Assembly (NCBI RefSeq): GCF_003858635.1
Contig: NZ_RQJO01000010.1
Coordinates: 558,001 to 622,000 of the forward strand
Length of the DNA stretch: 64,000 bases
Source of the DNA: Larkinella rosea
GTDB lineage: Bacteria; Bacteroidota; Bacteroidia; Cytophagales; Spirosomataceae
Direction: 5' to 3'
Of the stretch, positions 26,972 to 35,991 are shown one piece after another. The translations under genes and the position numbers were made by a program. The notes under the pieces were generated by a model. That model had not been told where the DNA came from. It was given only the letters and a program-made list of their open reading frames with translations, and made no database searches. Position 1 is the first letter of the stretch. Every line of letters begins with the position of its first letter.

Positions 26972-28158
26972 AACCCAACCTTTACAGCATCGTTAACGGC
27001 AAAATCCTGACGCCCCGGCGGTGTATCCCAAACGGGAGCGTGCAGGTGGAAAATGGCGTCATTACCGGCGTGCATGAACGATCCTTCTGCGCGCCCGGTT
27101 CAACGGAGATCGACGCAGGTGGCCACTACATCGCACCCGGTTTCATCGATATTCACGTGCACGGAGGTGGCGGGGCGGATTTTATGGATGCAATCGACGA
27201 AGCGTTCCGGACAGTTGCGGCTACGCACCTTCGGCATGGGACAACGGCCATGACACCGACCACCCTAACGGCGGGTAAAGATGAACTCGCCGAAACGCTA
27301 ACCGTCTGCCAGCGGGCAATGGCAGGCAATACCGGGGGTGTCCGTTTTCTGGGGATGCACTTGGAAGGCCCCTATTTTGCTCTGAATCAGCGCGGTGCCC
27401 AGGACCCCCGGTTCATCCGAAATCCGGATCCCGAAGAGTACCAGTCCCTGATCGACCGGTTTTCCGGCGTATTGTCCCGCTGGAGCGCAGCTCCGGAACT
27501 GCCCGGTGCACTGGATTTTGCGCGATATGCCGTATCCAAAGGCATCTTAATTTCTTTAGCTCATACCGATGCCCTTTACGATGATATTGTCAACGGTTTT
27601 GATCACGGTTACACACTGGCCACTCACCTGTATTCCGCCATGAACGGCGTGACTCGCCGGGGTACATTCCGGTATGCCGGTGCGGTGGAGGCCGCTTTTT
27701 TAATCCCTGAAATGGATGTGGAGATCATTGCTGACGGCATTCATTTACCGCCCCCGTTGTTGCAACTGGTTTATAAAATGAAAGGCCCCGACCGCATCGC
27801 CCTGGTTACGGATGCGATGAGAGGGGCGGGTTTGCCCGAGGGAACCAGTATTCTGGGATCGCTTCGTCATGGAATCAGTGTCATTGTTGAAGACGGGGTT
27901 GCCAAAATGCCGGATCGATCCGGGTTCGCGGGTAGCGTCGCGACCATGGACCGACTGGTGCGTACGATGGTTCATCAGGCGAATATTCCCCTAATCGACG
28001 CCGTCAAAATGGCTTCATCTACTCCCGCCCGCATCATGGGAGCTACGCAACTCGGGACGCTGGTTGAAGGAAAACGGGCCGACATCGTCCTATTTGACGA
28101 CGACATCCAAATCAAACTTGTGATGGTGGATGGGCAGGTTCTGATCGACACGTTGTAA
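26968..28158 (+). CDS. nagA: N-acetylglucosamine-6-phosphate deacetylase
   Basis: 396 residues, normal length for NagA, cytoplasmic. The metal-binding HxH is in GFIDIHVHGGGGADFMD (His63, His65); the metal Glu is in GMHLEGPYF (Glu133); further His residues lie in SLAHTDALYDD and ATHLYSAMNG; DGIHLPP holds substrate contacts and ALVTDAMRGAG carries the catalytic Asp. The enzyme removes acetate from GlcNAc-6-phosphate to give glucosamine-6-phosphate, the substrate of NagB. It is coupled to the upstream oxidoreductase by an ATGA overlap. No GlcNAc kinase is encoded in the window, so the phosphorylated substrate must come from a kinase elsewhere. Confidence 0.94.
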   Translation: MKPNLYSIVNGKILTPRRCIPNGSVQVENGVITGVHERSFCAPGSTEIDAGGHYIAPGFIDIHVHGGGGADFMDAIDEAFRTVAATHLRHGTTAMTPTTLTAGKDELAETLTVCQRAMAGNTGGVRFLGMHLEGPYFALNQRGAQDPRFIRNPDPEEYQSLIDRFSGVLSRWSAAPELPGALDFARYAVSKGILISLAHTDALYDDIVNGFDHGYTLATHLYSAMNGVTRRGTFRYAGAVEAAFLIPEMDVEIIADGIHLPPPLLQLVYKMKGPDRIALVTDAMRGAGLPEGTSILGSLRHGISVIVEDGVAKMPDRSGFAGSVATMDRLVRTMVHQANIPLIDAVKMASSTPARIMGATQLGTLVEGKRADIVLFDDDIQIKLVMVDGQVLIDTL

Positions 28159-28207
28159 TTCGTTTACGGTGGAATTCTTTTCGGCAATATCATTATAACC
28201 ACTAGCA

Positions 28208-31200
28208 ATGAAAGAAAAGAAAATGGCGGCATCAATGGCCAATGGGAAAAGTGAAAGGTACAAAGGGGTATATTATATCGCGGTTGTATTACTGGGCTTC
28301 GGCCTACTGGGATCAACTTCCCAAAAACCGGTGCCCCCCCCCGGTTTGATTGTACCCGACGGTTTTACGATAGAGCCTGTGGTTTCTCCCGATCTTCTCT
28401 CCTACCCGATGTTTGCCAGCTTTGACGGAGAAGGCCGGCTGTTTGTTTTTGAGTCGACCGGGGCCAATACCGCGGGCACGGAAGCGATGCTTAAAAACCC
28501 GTCCTACCAGGTGCGGTTACTGGAAGACCGCGATCAGGACGGCACGTTTGACAAAAGCCATATTTACGCAGACAGTATTCCCTTTCCGAAAGGGGGCGTG
28601 TTTTACCAGGGCAGCCTTTACGTGGCCGAAGCACCTAATCTGGCGAAATACACCGATACGAATGGTGATGGCGTATCCGATAAAAAGGAAATCCTGCTTT
28701 CCGGCTGGAATTTCCACGCAAACGGAGCAACGTTAAGCGGTCCTTTTTTAAGCCCCGACGGCTGGTTGTACATGACCGATGCCCGCCGGGGGTTTCACAT
28801 TAAAACCAAAGAAGGAACCGTGCTGAGCGGAAAAGCAACCCGAATCTGGCGGTGCCGTCCCGATGGGTCAGGGCTGGAAGCATTGGCGGCCGGCGGTTTC
28901 GACAACTCGATCGAACTGGTGTTTATGCCTTCCGGCGAAACGGTGGGAACCATGACCTATTTTGTAGACCCCCGCGATGGTCAGCGCGATGCGCTCATGC
29001 ACTGGGTAGAAGGCGGCACCTACCCCAAACCGAACCCGGTGATTGCCGAAGACAAGCTTAAACTGACCGGAGACCTGATGCCGGTGATGACCAAGCTGGC
29101 CCGCGTTGCCCCTTCGGGCATCATGCGTTACCGGGGAACGGTTTTGGGGGCTGAGTATCAGAACAATCTGTTTAACGCCGAGTTCAACACCGGCCGGGTG
29201 ATGCGGCATCGTGTGCAACCCGATGGAGGGAGTTTCAAAACCATCGACGAAGTCTTTATGAAATCGTCGGCGCCGGACTCACACCCGACGGATGTTTTAC
29301 AGGATGCCGATGGTAGCTTGCTGGTTGTGGTGACGGGTGGCTGGTTTATCGAAGGTTGCCCGTTGTCGCGGGTGTCGAAGCCGGAATTGCGGGGCGGTAT
29401 TTACCGGATCAGAAAAACCGGTGCGCCGGTCGTAGCGGACCCCTGGGGTAAAAAGGTAAAATGGGCAGATTTAAGTCCAGGCAATCTGGCAAATTACCTG
29501 GCCGATGCCCGGCCTTTTGTCCGCGATAACGCCATTAATCAGCTGGTCAAACGGGGGGAAAGTTCAGTTCCTGCCATGTTGAAAGCCATGTCTGCCATCA
29601 AAGTTGAGGATTGGAAAGCGGACGCTGTATTTGCCTTATCCAGAATGCAAACGGAAACCGCCTGGAATGGTGTCCGGAATGCATTGAACGATAAAAGTGC
29701 CATCGTCCGAACGGCGGCAGTCCGGGCATTGGGTTTGGCGAATGACAAAAAATCGGTTACGAAACTGATGGAAATGGTTGGACAGGACCAGTTCCCCGTT
29801 CGTCGGCAAGCGGCTACGGCATTGGGGCAAATTGGGGATGTGAAGGCAGTACCGGCCCTTCTGAAAGCCTCGGGAGAGGGAAATGACCGGTTTGTCCGGC
29901 ACGCCATTATTCATTCGCTGATTTTGCTGAAAAGTCCTGCTCCGTTACTCAAGGCATTGGAAAGTCCGTCGGCCCCTGTCCGAACCGCTGCACTGATTGC
30001 CCTGGATCAGATGGACAACTCGCCCTTGAAAAAGGAGCATTTAGCCCCGGTGCTGGCAAGTCAGGATGCGCGGATTCGGGATACGGGAATCTGGATTGCT
30101 TCGCACCACCCCGAGTGGACCGATATGGTGATTGCCTTTCTCGAAAAACGGATGGCACAAAAAGATCTTTCCGATTCTGATGCCCTTTCGATGCAGGAGT
30201 TGATGCTGACATGCATCAAAGAACCAAAACTGCAGGATTTTGTCGCGAGCCAGTTGGGGAACTCCGCCATTTCGGAAAACCGCAAATTACTTACCCTCAA
30301 TGTGGTCGGCAAATCCCCGCTGAAAGAACTGCCCGCGTCCTGGACCAGCGAAATGGGCAATCTGCTGCAAAGTGGTTCGCCATCGGTCCGCTCCCAGGTT
30401 TTGTCGTTGATCGAATCAAGGCGGCTTACGTCCCTGCAAAGCAAGCTCGATCAGATCGCGGGCGACCCAAAGATTTCTTCAGACTTCCGGCTGAAAGCCT
30501 TGGGTGCGCGGGTGATGAGCCTCCCGCAACTCTCGGAGGATGAATTTGCATTGCTGTTGAAATCCCTGGGCCCCGAAAATGAGTCGCCCTTGCGGCAAAG
30601 GGCGGTTCGACTATTGGACAATGCCGAACTGACCAACGACCAGTTGCTGGTCATTGCCCGGACCCAACTGCCTAACGCCGATCCGTTTCTTTTACCGGGT
30701 CTGATGCAAGCCTTTGAAGGCAGTACGAGCGAGCAGGTTGGCAATGAACTGGTTGCCGGCGTCGGGACCGACACGGGTCGACTGGACAATGTTTCTGAAC
30801 AGGATTTGCAGCGGCTGTTGAAAAGCTACCCGGTTTCCGTGCAAAACCTCGCCGAATCCCTGATGGCGAAAATCAGGGCCCAGAATGCCGGGCGGTTGTC
30901 CAATCTGCAGAAAATAGAAGCGGGGCTGAAAGGCGGTGATGTGGGCGAAGGTCGCAAGCTGTTTTTCGGCAAAGCGTCCTGTTTCACCTGCCACTCGGTG
31001 GGCCGGGAAGGAGGACATTTTGGACCGGATCTGACCAATATCGGTGAAATTCGTTCCAAACACGACATTTTGGAAGCCGTGGTGTACCCAAGTGCGAGTT
31101 TTGCGCGAGAGTATGAAACCTTCCGGGTAGTCACCCAAACAACGGCCTACGTGGGTATTATCAAAGAGCAGCTTCCCGAAACCGTCGTGATGGAATTAGG

Positions 31201-31384
31201 CCCTGGCCCCGGGCTGCGAATCCCGCGGTCGGAGATCAAAGCCATTGAACCCCAAACAGTCTCCATGATGCCTCCCGGCCTCGATAAGGCGCTTACCCAA
31301 ACCGAAATGGCCCATCTAACCGCCTTTCTGGAAGCCCTCCCTTATCGGCTGGACCGCATGCTGAAAGCAAAGGAAAACAACTAG
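28208..31384 (+). CDS. PVC-type propeller, HEAT-repeat and cytochrome c protein
   Basis: 1058 residues in three parts. An N-terminal membrane or signal segment (YYIAVVLLGFGLLGSTSQ, ~22-39) is followed by a dehydrogenase-like propeller at ~50-410 (FASFDGEGRLFVFE, TDTNGDGVSDKKE, FLSPDGWLYMTDARRG, SHPTDVLQDADGSLLVVVTG). Residues ~425-790 are HEAT repeats (VRTAAVRALGLANDKKSVTK, VRRQAATALGQIGDVKAVPA). Around residue 925 a c-type heme site SCFTCHSVG starts a cytochrome c domain, with the distal ligand probably in a later Met-containing loop. This architecture is common in Planctomycetota and Cytophagales and is thought to oxidise sugars in the periplasm and pass electrons to heme; the substrate is not established. 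The DUF1080 gene follows 27 bases downstream. Confidence 0.9.
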   Translation: MKEKKMAASMANGKSERYKGVYYIAVVLLGFGLLGSTSQKPVPPPGLIVPDGFTIEPVVSPDLLSYPMFASFDGEGRLFVFESTGANTAGTEAMLKNPSYQVRLLEDRDQDGTFDKSHIYADSIPFPKGGVFYQGSLYVAEAPNLAKYTDTNGDGVSDKKEILLSGWNFHANGATLSGPFLSPDGWLYMTDARRGFHIKTKEGTVLSGKATRIWRCRPDGSGLEALAAGGFDNSIELVFMPSGETVGTMTYFVDPRDGQRDALMHWVEGGTYPKPNPVIAEDKLKLTGDLMPVMTKLARVAPSGIMRYRGTVLGAEYQNNLFNAEFNTGRVMRHRVQPDGGSFKTIDEVFMKSSAPDSHPTDVLQDADGSLLVVVTGGWFIEGCPLSRVSKPELRGGIYRIRKTGAPVVADPWGKKVKWADLSPGNLANYLADARPFVRDNAINQLVKRGESSVPAMLKAMSAIKVEDWKADAVFALSRMQTETAWNGVRNALNDKSAIVRTAAVRALGLANDKKSVTKLMEMVGQDQFPVRRQAATALGQIGDVKAVPALLKASGEGNDRFVRHAIIHSLILLKSPAPLLKALESPSAPVRTAALIALDQMDNSPLKKEHLAPVLASQDARIRDTGIWIASHHPEWTDMVIAFLEKRMAQKDLSDSDALSMQELMLTCIKEPKLQDFVASQLGNSAISENRKLLTLNVVGKSPLKELPASWTSEMGNLLQSGSPSVRSQVLSLIESRRLTSLQSKLDQIAGDPKISSDFRLKALGARVMSLPQLSEDEFALLLKSLGPENESPLRQRAVRLLDNAELTNDQLLVIARTQLPNADPFLLPGLMQAFEGSTSEQVGNELVAGVGTDTGRLDNVSEQDLQRLLKSYPVSVQNLAESLMAKIRAQNAGRLSNLQKIEAGLKGGDVGEGRKLFFGKASCFTCHSVGREGGHFGPDLTNIGEIRSKHDILEAVVYPSASFAREYETFRVVTQTTAYVGIIKEQLPETVVMELGPGPGLRIPRSEIKAIEPQTVSMMPPGLDKALTQTEMAHLTAFLEALPYRLDRMLKAKENN

Positions 31385-31411
31385 CGCCGGTTTTATAATT
31401 ATATCCACACC

Positions 31412-32209
31412 ATGAAAACAATCCCGTATCCAGGTATTTCCCTCTTTGTATTCCTTTACTTGTTATCCAAAACGCCACTCGTTTATGCCCAAAACTCAAC
31501 AATACAATTGTTCGATGGCAAAAGTTTAAATGGCTGGTACCGGTTTGTGGAAAAACGGGGCCGGGAGAACGATGTCAAGAATGTATTCACGGTCGAAAAG
31601 GGACTGATTCACGTCTCGGGCGAGGAATACGGCAGCATCATTACCGACGAGGAATACGCGAATTACACGCTGACCGTGGAGTTCAAATGGGGCGACAACA
31701 CCTACGCCCCCCGGGCCGACCGGGCGCGCGATAGTGGCGTGCTCCTGCACTCGACCGGGCCGGACGGCGGGTATCGCGGCATCTGGATGCGCTCCATCGA
31801 ATGCCAGCTCATTGAAGGCGGAACCGGTGATTTTCTGGTCGTCGGCGACGGCAGCGACAACTACGCCCTGACGGCCACCATTGCCCCCCCAAAAGAGGGC
31901 GGGGGGCGCGTTTTTTCGCCTTCGGGTACGCCCGTCACCATCCACAGTGGCCGCATCGACTGGTTCGACCGCGACCCGAACTGGAAGGATGTCAAGGGGT
32001 TTCGGGGCGCGAAAGACGTGGAAAAACCGCTCGGGGAGTGGAATACGATAACTTGTGTGGCCGAAGGCGACCAGGTAACCATTTACCTGAACGGAACGCT
32101 GGTCAATCAGGCGACGCAGATAAAGCCGTCGAAAGGGCGTATCCAGATTCAGTCGGAAGGCGCCGAGCTGTTTGTCAGAAAAGTACAATTGAGTCCGTTA
32201 CGGAAATAA
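31412..32209 (+). CDS. Secreted DUF1080 (3-keto-disaccharide hydrolase-like) protein
   Basis: 265 residues with a signal peptide ending at LVYAQ (~26). DUF1080 features: IQLFDGKSLNGWYRFVEKRG, FTVEKGLIHVSGEEYGSIIT, YANYTLTVEFKWGDN, DSGVLLHSTGPDGGYRGIWM, RSIECQLIEGGTGDF, EWNTITCVAEGDQVTIYLNG, and IQIQSEGAELFVRKVQL. The fold is a concanavalin-like sandwich. Some members cleave 3-keto-glycosides by elimination after an oxidoreductase has oxidised C3. It is encoded between the PVC-type redox protein and a third oxidoreductase, the context expected for such a step. A 13-bp inverted repeat follows at 32229-32269. Confidence 0.88.
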   Translation: MKTIPYPGISLFVFLYLLSKTPLVYAQNSTIQLFDGKSLNGWYRFVEKRGRENDVKNVFTVEKGLIHVSGEEYGSIITDEEYANYTLTVEFKWGDNTYAPRADRARDSGVLLHSTGPDGGYRGIWMRSIECQLIEGGTGDFLVVGDGSDNYALTATIAPPKEGGGRVFSPSGTPVTIHSGRIDWFDRDPNWKDVKGFRGAKDVEKPLGEWNTITCVAEGDQVTIYLNGTLVNQATQIKPSKGRIQIQSEGAELFVRKVQLSPLRK

Positions 32210-32228
32210 CACCTGTACTCCCAGATCT

Positions 32229-32269
32229 CTAAAGGGGACTTTCAAATCCGGGTTACAAGTCCCCTTTAG
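32229..32269. repeat. Inverted repeat of the AAAGGGGACTT type
   Basis: CTAAAGGGGACTT (32229-32241) pairs with AAGTCCCCTTTAG (32257-32269) around a 15-base loop. There is no T-tract after it. The following GGGGATTCAGGGG continues the repetitive pattern. It looks like an intergenic repeat rather than a terminator. Confidence 0.65.
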
Positions 32270-32324
32270 GGGATTCAGGGGTACAGAGCAAAATAAAACC
32301 AAAACCGATTAACCGAAATTTGTA

Positions 32325-33407
32325 ATGTCCGATCAGTTGAAATCGCTGCGCGTCCTGGTGGTGGGATGCGGCAACATGGGCTCTTCCCACGCCACGGCCT
32401 ACCACAACCTGGAGGGCTTTGACATCTGCGGCATCGTCTCCACCGGCAAAAGCAAGGAAATTCTAAATGAAAAACTGGGGGGCGGTTATCCGCTGTTCAG
32501 CGATTTCGACCAGGCCCTGGCAACCACCCAACCGGATGCCGTTTGTATCTCCACCTACCCCGATACACACGAGGCATTTGCCGTCAAATCGTTCGAGGCC
32601 GGCTGCCATGTGTTTATCGAAAAACCGGTCGCCGACTCGGTGGCCGGGGCCGAGCGCGTGGTGGCAGCCGCCGTCAAAGCGGGAAAAAAGCTGGTGGTGG
32701 GCTATATTTTACGGCATCATCCATCCTGGGAAAAGTTTGTGGAGCTTTCGCACGAGGTGGGAAAACCGCTGGTGATGCGCATGAACCTCAACCAGCAGAG
32801 CGACACCAGCATGTGGACGCTGCACCGGAATTTGATGAAAAGCCTCAGCCCGATCGTGGATTGCGGGGTGCATTACATCGACGTGATGTGCCAGATGACG
32901 CGTTCAAAACCGGTTCAGGTCTACGCCATCGGCGCCCGGCTGACGGACGAAATTCCCGCCGATAACTACAACTACGGCCAACTCCAGATCCGGTTCGATG
33001 ACGGGTCGGTGGGGTGGTACGAAGCGGGCTGGGGACCGATGGTGAGCGAAACCGCTTTTTTCGTCAAGGATGTGTTCGGGCCGAAAGGCAGCGTTTCCAT
33101 CGTGGCCAAAGAGGCCGGGGGCGAAGGCAAGTCGTCGTCCATCGAAGCGCACACCAAAACCGAGTCGATCCGGGTGCATCATTCGGAGCTGGACGCCAAC
33201 GAAAAATTCGCCAAAGCCGATACCTGGATCAATCTGGAAGACGAACCCGACCACCAGGAGCTGTGCAACCGCGAGCAGCGGTATTTTCTCAAAGCCATCC
33301 GGGAGGATGTCGACCTGACGGATCACATGCAGGACGCCGTCAACAGCCTGCGGATTGCCTTCGCCTGTGACGAATCGGTGCGGACGGGCCAGGTGGTTAT
33401 TCTATAA
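32325..33407 (+). CDS. Gfo/Idh/MocA-family oxidoreductase (cytoplasmic)
   Basis: 360 residues, no signal sequence. Classic Rossmann start VLVVGCGNMGSSHATAYHNL (~10-29), AVCISTYPDTHEAFAVKSFE, catalytic Lys in HVFIEKPVADS (~97-107), IVDCGVHYIDVMCQMTRSKP with the conserved Asp and His of the substrate site. Members use NAD(P) to interconvert hydroxyl and keto groups of sugars or inositols. Unlike the two earlier oxidoreductases it stays in the cytoplasm, so it may reduce the keto-sugar after import. The following 3-hydroxyacyl-CoA-dehydrogenase-like gene starts 25 bases downstream. Confidence 0.88.
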   Translation: MSDQLKSLRVLVVGCGNMGSSHATAYHNLEGFDICGIVSTGKSKEILNEKLGGGYPLFSDFDQALATTQPDAVCISTYPDTHEAFAVKSFEAGCHVFIEKPVADSVAGAERVVAAAVKAGKKLVVGYILRHHPSWEKFVELSHEVGKPLVMRMNLNQQSDTSMWTLHRNLMKSLSPIVDCGVHYIDVMCQMTRSKPVQVYAIGARLTDEIPADNYNYGQLQIRFDDGSVGWYEAGWGPMVSETAFFVKDVFGPKGSVSIVAKEAGGEGKSSSIEAHTKTESIRVHHSELDANEKFAKADTWINLEDEPDHQELCNREQRYFLKAIREDVDLTDHMQDAVNSLRIAFACDESVRTGQVVIL

Positions 33408-33432
33408 GTGGCTTATTAATACTAGTTTACGC

Positions 33433-34425
33433 ATGAATCTTATTCCGCAAGAGATCCCGGTTGGCCTCGTTGGCCTGGGGCTGATGGGCTGCAGCATTAC
33501 CACCTGTTTACTGATTGCGGGGCATCCCGTGGTGGCCGTCGCGCCGATTCCCGACGATCTGATTTATGCCCTGACCCGGATTCAGGATCACCTCGAGCGA
33601 TCTTTGCAGCACGGGTTGATCGATCAGCAGCCGGATCATTATTTGAGTAAGCTGATCCTGACGGAGGATTATCAGGAGCTTCGGCCCTGTCAACTGGTCA
33701 TCGAGTGCACGATCGAAAACCGGGCGATCAAGGAGTCGGTGTACCAAAAAGTGGAGCGGGTGATTGCGCCCGACGCGCTGCTGGCGAGCAATACGTCGGC
33801 GATTCCCATCAGCGTGTTGCAGCAACTGACGCAGCACCCGAAGCGGTTTTTTGGGCTGCACTGGGCCGAACCGGCCCACACGACCCGGTTTCTGGAAATC
33901 ATTTGCGGGGACGACAGCGCGGTTTCGCAGGGCGAGTATCTCTATGAACTGGCTCATTTTTGGCGGAAAGAGCCGATTCTGGTCCGAAAAGACATTGCCG
34001 GTTTTATCACCAACCGGCTGATGTACGCCATGTACCGGGAAGCGATCAGTCTGGTGGAGAAGGGCTACGCGACGGTGGAGGACGTGGACCGTTCGTGCCG
34101 CAACAACGCGGGGTATTTCATGACATTGGTGGGCGTTTTTCGCTGGATGGACCTGACGGGCGTTCCGGCGTATTACACCGTGATGAAAGACCTGCTGCCG
34201 ACGCTCAACAACAGCACGGAAGTGCCGAAGCTGATTGACGACATTGTCAAAAGTGGCGGCCGGGGAGTGGCCAATGCGCAGGGTTTTTACGACTACACGC
34301 CGGAAGAAGCCAAACTCTGGGAGGAAACCTTCACGGAATTCAGCTTCAAAATCCGCGAAATCGCCCTGCAATACCCGGCTGATTACGTCAAACAAAAATT
34401 GAAAGAAAAGGAAAAAGGGAGTTGA
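33433..34425 (+). CDS. 3-hydroxyacyl-CoA dehydrogenase-like NAD-dependent dehydrogenase (possibly L-gulonate 3-dehydrogenase-like)
   Basis: 330 residues from the ATG at 33433; a longer frame from 33355 overlaps the previous gene and is not needed. Rossmann start VGLVGLGLMGCSITTCLLIA, then LVIECTIENRAIKESVYQKV and LLASNTSAIPISVLQQL, all typical of the family. The catalytic His loop, usually HFFNP, is GLHWAEPAHTTRFLEI here. DIAGFITNRLMYAMYREAIS and GYATVEDVDR follow. Family members oxidise 3-hydroxyacyl-CoA, or in the lambda-crystallin branch L-gulonate at C3. Single-domain length, the altered loop and a carbohydrate neighbourhood make a sugar-acid substrate more likely than an acyl-CoA, but this is inference. 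It is the last gene of the long co-oriented island. Confidence 0.8.
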   Translation: MNLIPQEIPVGLVGLGLMGCSITTCLLIAGHPVVAVAPIPDDLIYALTRIQDHLERSLQHGLIDQQPDHYLSKLILTEDYQELRPCQLVIECTIENRAIKESVYQKVERVIAPDALLASNTSAIPISVLQQLTQHPKRFFGLHWAEPAHTTRFLEIICGDDSAVSQGEYLYELAHFWRKEPILVRKDIAGFITNRLMYAMYREAISLVEKGYATVEDVDRSCRNNAGYFMTLVGVFRWMDLTGVPAYYTVMKDLLPTLNNSTEVPKLIDDIVKSGGRGVANAQGFYDYTPEEAKLWEETFTEFSFKIREIALQYPADYVKQKLKEKEKGS

Positions 34426-35358
34426 AAACCACTACAAGAAGCTCTATTCGTCATGGACCTAAAGTATTCGATCCTGGCCCGATGCCGGAACAATACGTAG
34501 TAAAAATCACGCTTTTACGATTAGAAATGTCTACTGGATTTCAGAACCCTATCAATTGCCATTTCCCGGACTTTTAAAAAATAACCCAGTTACTGCCGGA
34601 ATGTCAATTATATAGTTCGATATTGAAAATCCGGGGCAGTTTTGCCGATAACTAAATATCCCTCCGGGCTTTAACAGCTTGCCTTTACATAATTGCCTCT
34701 CTGTTGAACCATTACTTTATAGTAACCTTTCAGAATTACATCAAGGTGATATCCCTAACTTCATCAAAATCTCAATAAACTTTGAATGGACGTTTTAATT
34801 CCCATTAAATCTGTTGGTAAAAAAGTAAATAAAGGGCTCAAAAAGGCATGATTTTTAGTGGCCAATATTTTACACATTAGTTAACCAACTGAGAATTGAA
34901 GTAATTATTGATTAAATAATGGCTTATCTTTTTAGCAGATTGCCATTTTTAAATGTGTACGATTTTTCAGCATAAAACCGTCGGTTTTGATCCGCGCGTT
35001 TATTCAAATCCTGGACAAACGCCCGATACTGTCCATGAAAAGCCAACGACGAGTTGATCGAGTATCAGTCAAAATGTCGCATTTGTACAATCGTACCTCA
35101 GTGAAGGTGTTTAGCTTTGTAACAAACCGAATAAGCTGATATTCGACGAAACACCTGAGGTTACGGACTTTCGTTTTGGTTCTCGTTAAAATCATTTTCA
35201 ACGATTCAAGTTTCAACGCAGGTCAGCCGTTTTTCCATTAGTTATAAACATTTCAGTGAGTTAAAATAAGGGCAGAAAGTGCTTTCCCGCTATTTAGTTT
35301 AATCCACTAAACCGACGTATCGTGATGTGTAAGTGGTCATAACTTTTAAAATTAGTCT
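34426..35358. other. AT-rich gene-free region
   Basis: About 930 bases without a convincing gene on either strand; visibly richer in A and T than the island before it. An interrupted inverted repeat pairs ACCTCAG...GGTGTTT (around 35095-35112) with AAACACCTGAGGT (around 35149-35161). The short open frames here have no family resemblance. It may be foreign or decayed DNA. Confidence 0.55.
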
Positions 35359-35991
35359 ATGAAAAGTCTATTTATCATAAGTGCCCTTTGTTTCAGTGTC
35401 GTGTCTTTTGCGCAAACTAAACACTCGCTTTGGACTGAAAAAGAAAGGCAATTTCTCGTCGAAGGTTTGCAATCATCACAAAGCGATTTCTTGAATGAGT
35501 TAACAGGCTTAACGCAGAAACAGATCCATTTCAAGCCTGACAGTGCTAAATGGTCAATTGCGGAAGTAGCCGAACATTTAGGCATTTATGATGAATTATT
35601 ATATTGGGATTTATTAAATAATCAATATACCCCTGAAATGCCTGAATGGGTGGAGAAAGTGAAAGGAGTTGATTCCGTTATGGTGGCATATACGACCGAC
35701 CCGATCAAGTTGAAGGCACCCTTTGTTGCTCAACCCTTAGGACGCTTTGAAACAAAAGCAGACTTACTAGCCTATTTTAATCGCTTTCGAAATGAAGTAA
35801 TAAATTTAGTGAAAGAAACCAAAGCTGATTTTAGATTGCATTTCATTTTTCGTTCCGAAGATGCCGGTGTGTGGCGCGTTCGAGACCTTCAACAATATAC
35901 CTTGCTTTGGATTGCCCATACCCAAAGGCATACGAATCAGATAAAAAGTATAAAGGCTTCTGCTAATTACCCTAAACAGAACCACCGCTAA
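35359..35991 (+). CDS. DinB-superfamily protein with signal peptide
   Basis: 210 residues. Signal peptide MKSLFIISALCFSVVSFAQ (residues 1-19). The rest is a four-helix DinB/YfiT-like bundle: LVEGLQSSQSDFLNELTGLT, QIHFKPDSAKWSIAEVAEHL with the first metal-type His, and LLWIAHTQRHTNQIKSIK with the paired His near the C-terminus. DinB-like proteins are metal-dependent bundles, some of them thiol transferases; an exported version has no known role. Codon choice is clearly more AT-rich than in neighbouring genes, in keeping with recent acquisition. It stands alone between two gene-free stretches. Confidence 0.82.
   Translation: MKSLFIISALCFSVVSFAQTKHSLWTEKERQFLVEGLQSSQSDFLNELTGLTQKQIHFKPDSAKWSIAEVAEHLGIYDELLYWDLLNNQYTPEMPEWVEKVKGVDSVMVAYTTDPIKLKAPFVAQPLGRFETKADLLAYFNRFRNEVINLVKETKADFRLHFIFRSEDAGVWRVRDLQQYTLLWIAHTQRHTNQIKSIKASANYPKQNHR

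Noticed and set aside
35004-35216. 70-codon minus-strand frame in the AT-rich region
   Set aside because: No similarity, no start signals, and it spans an inverted repeat.
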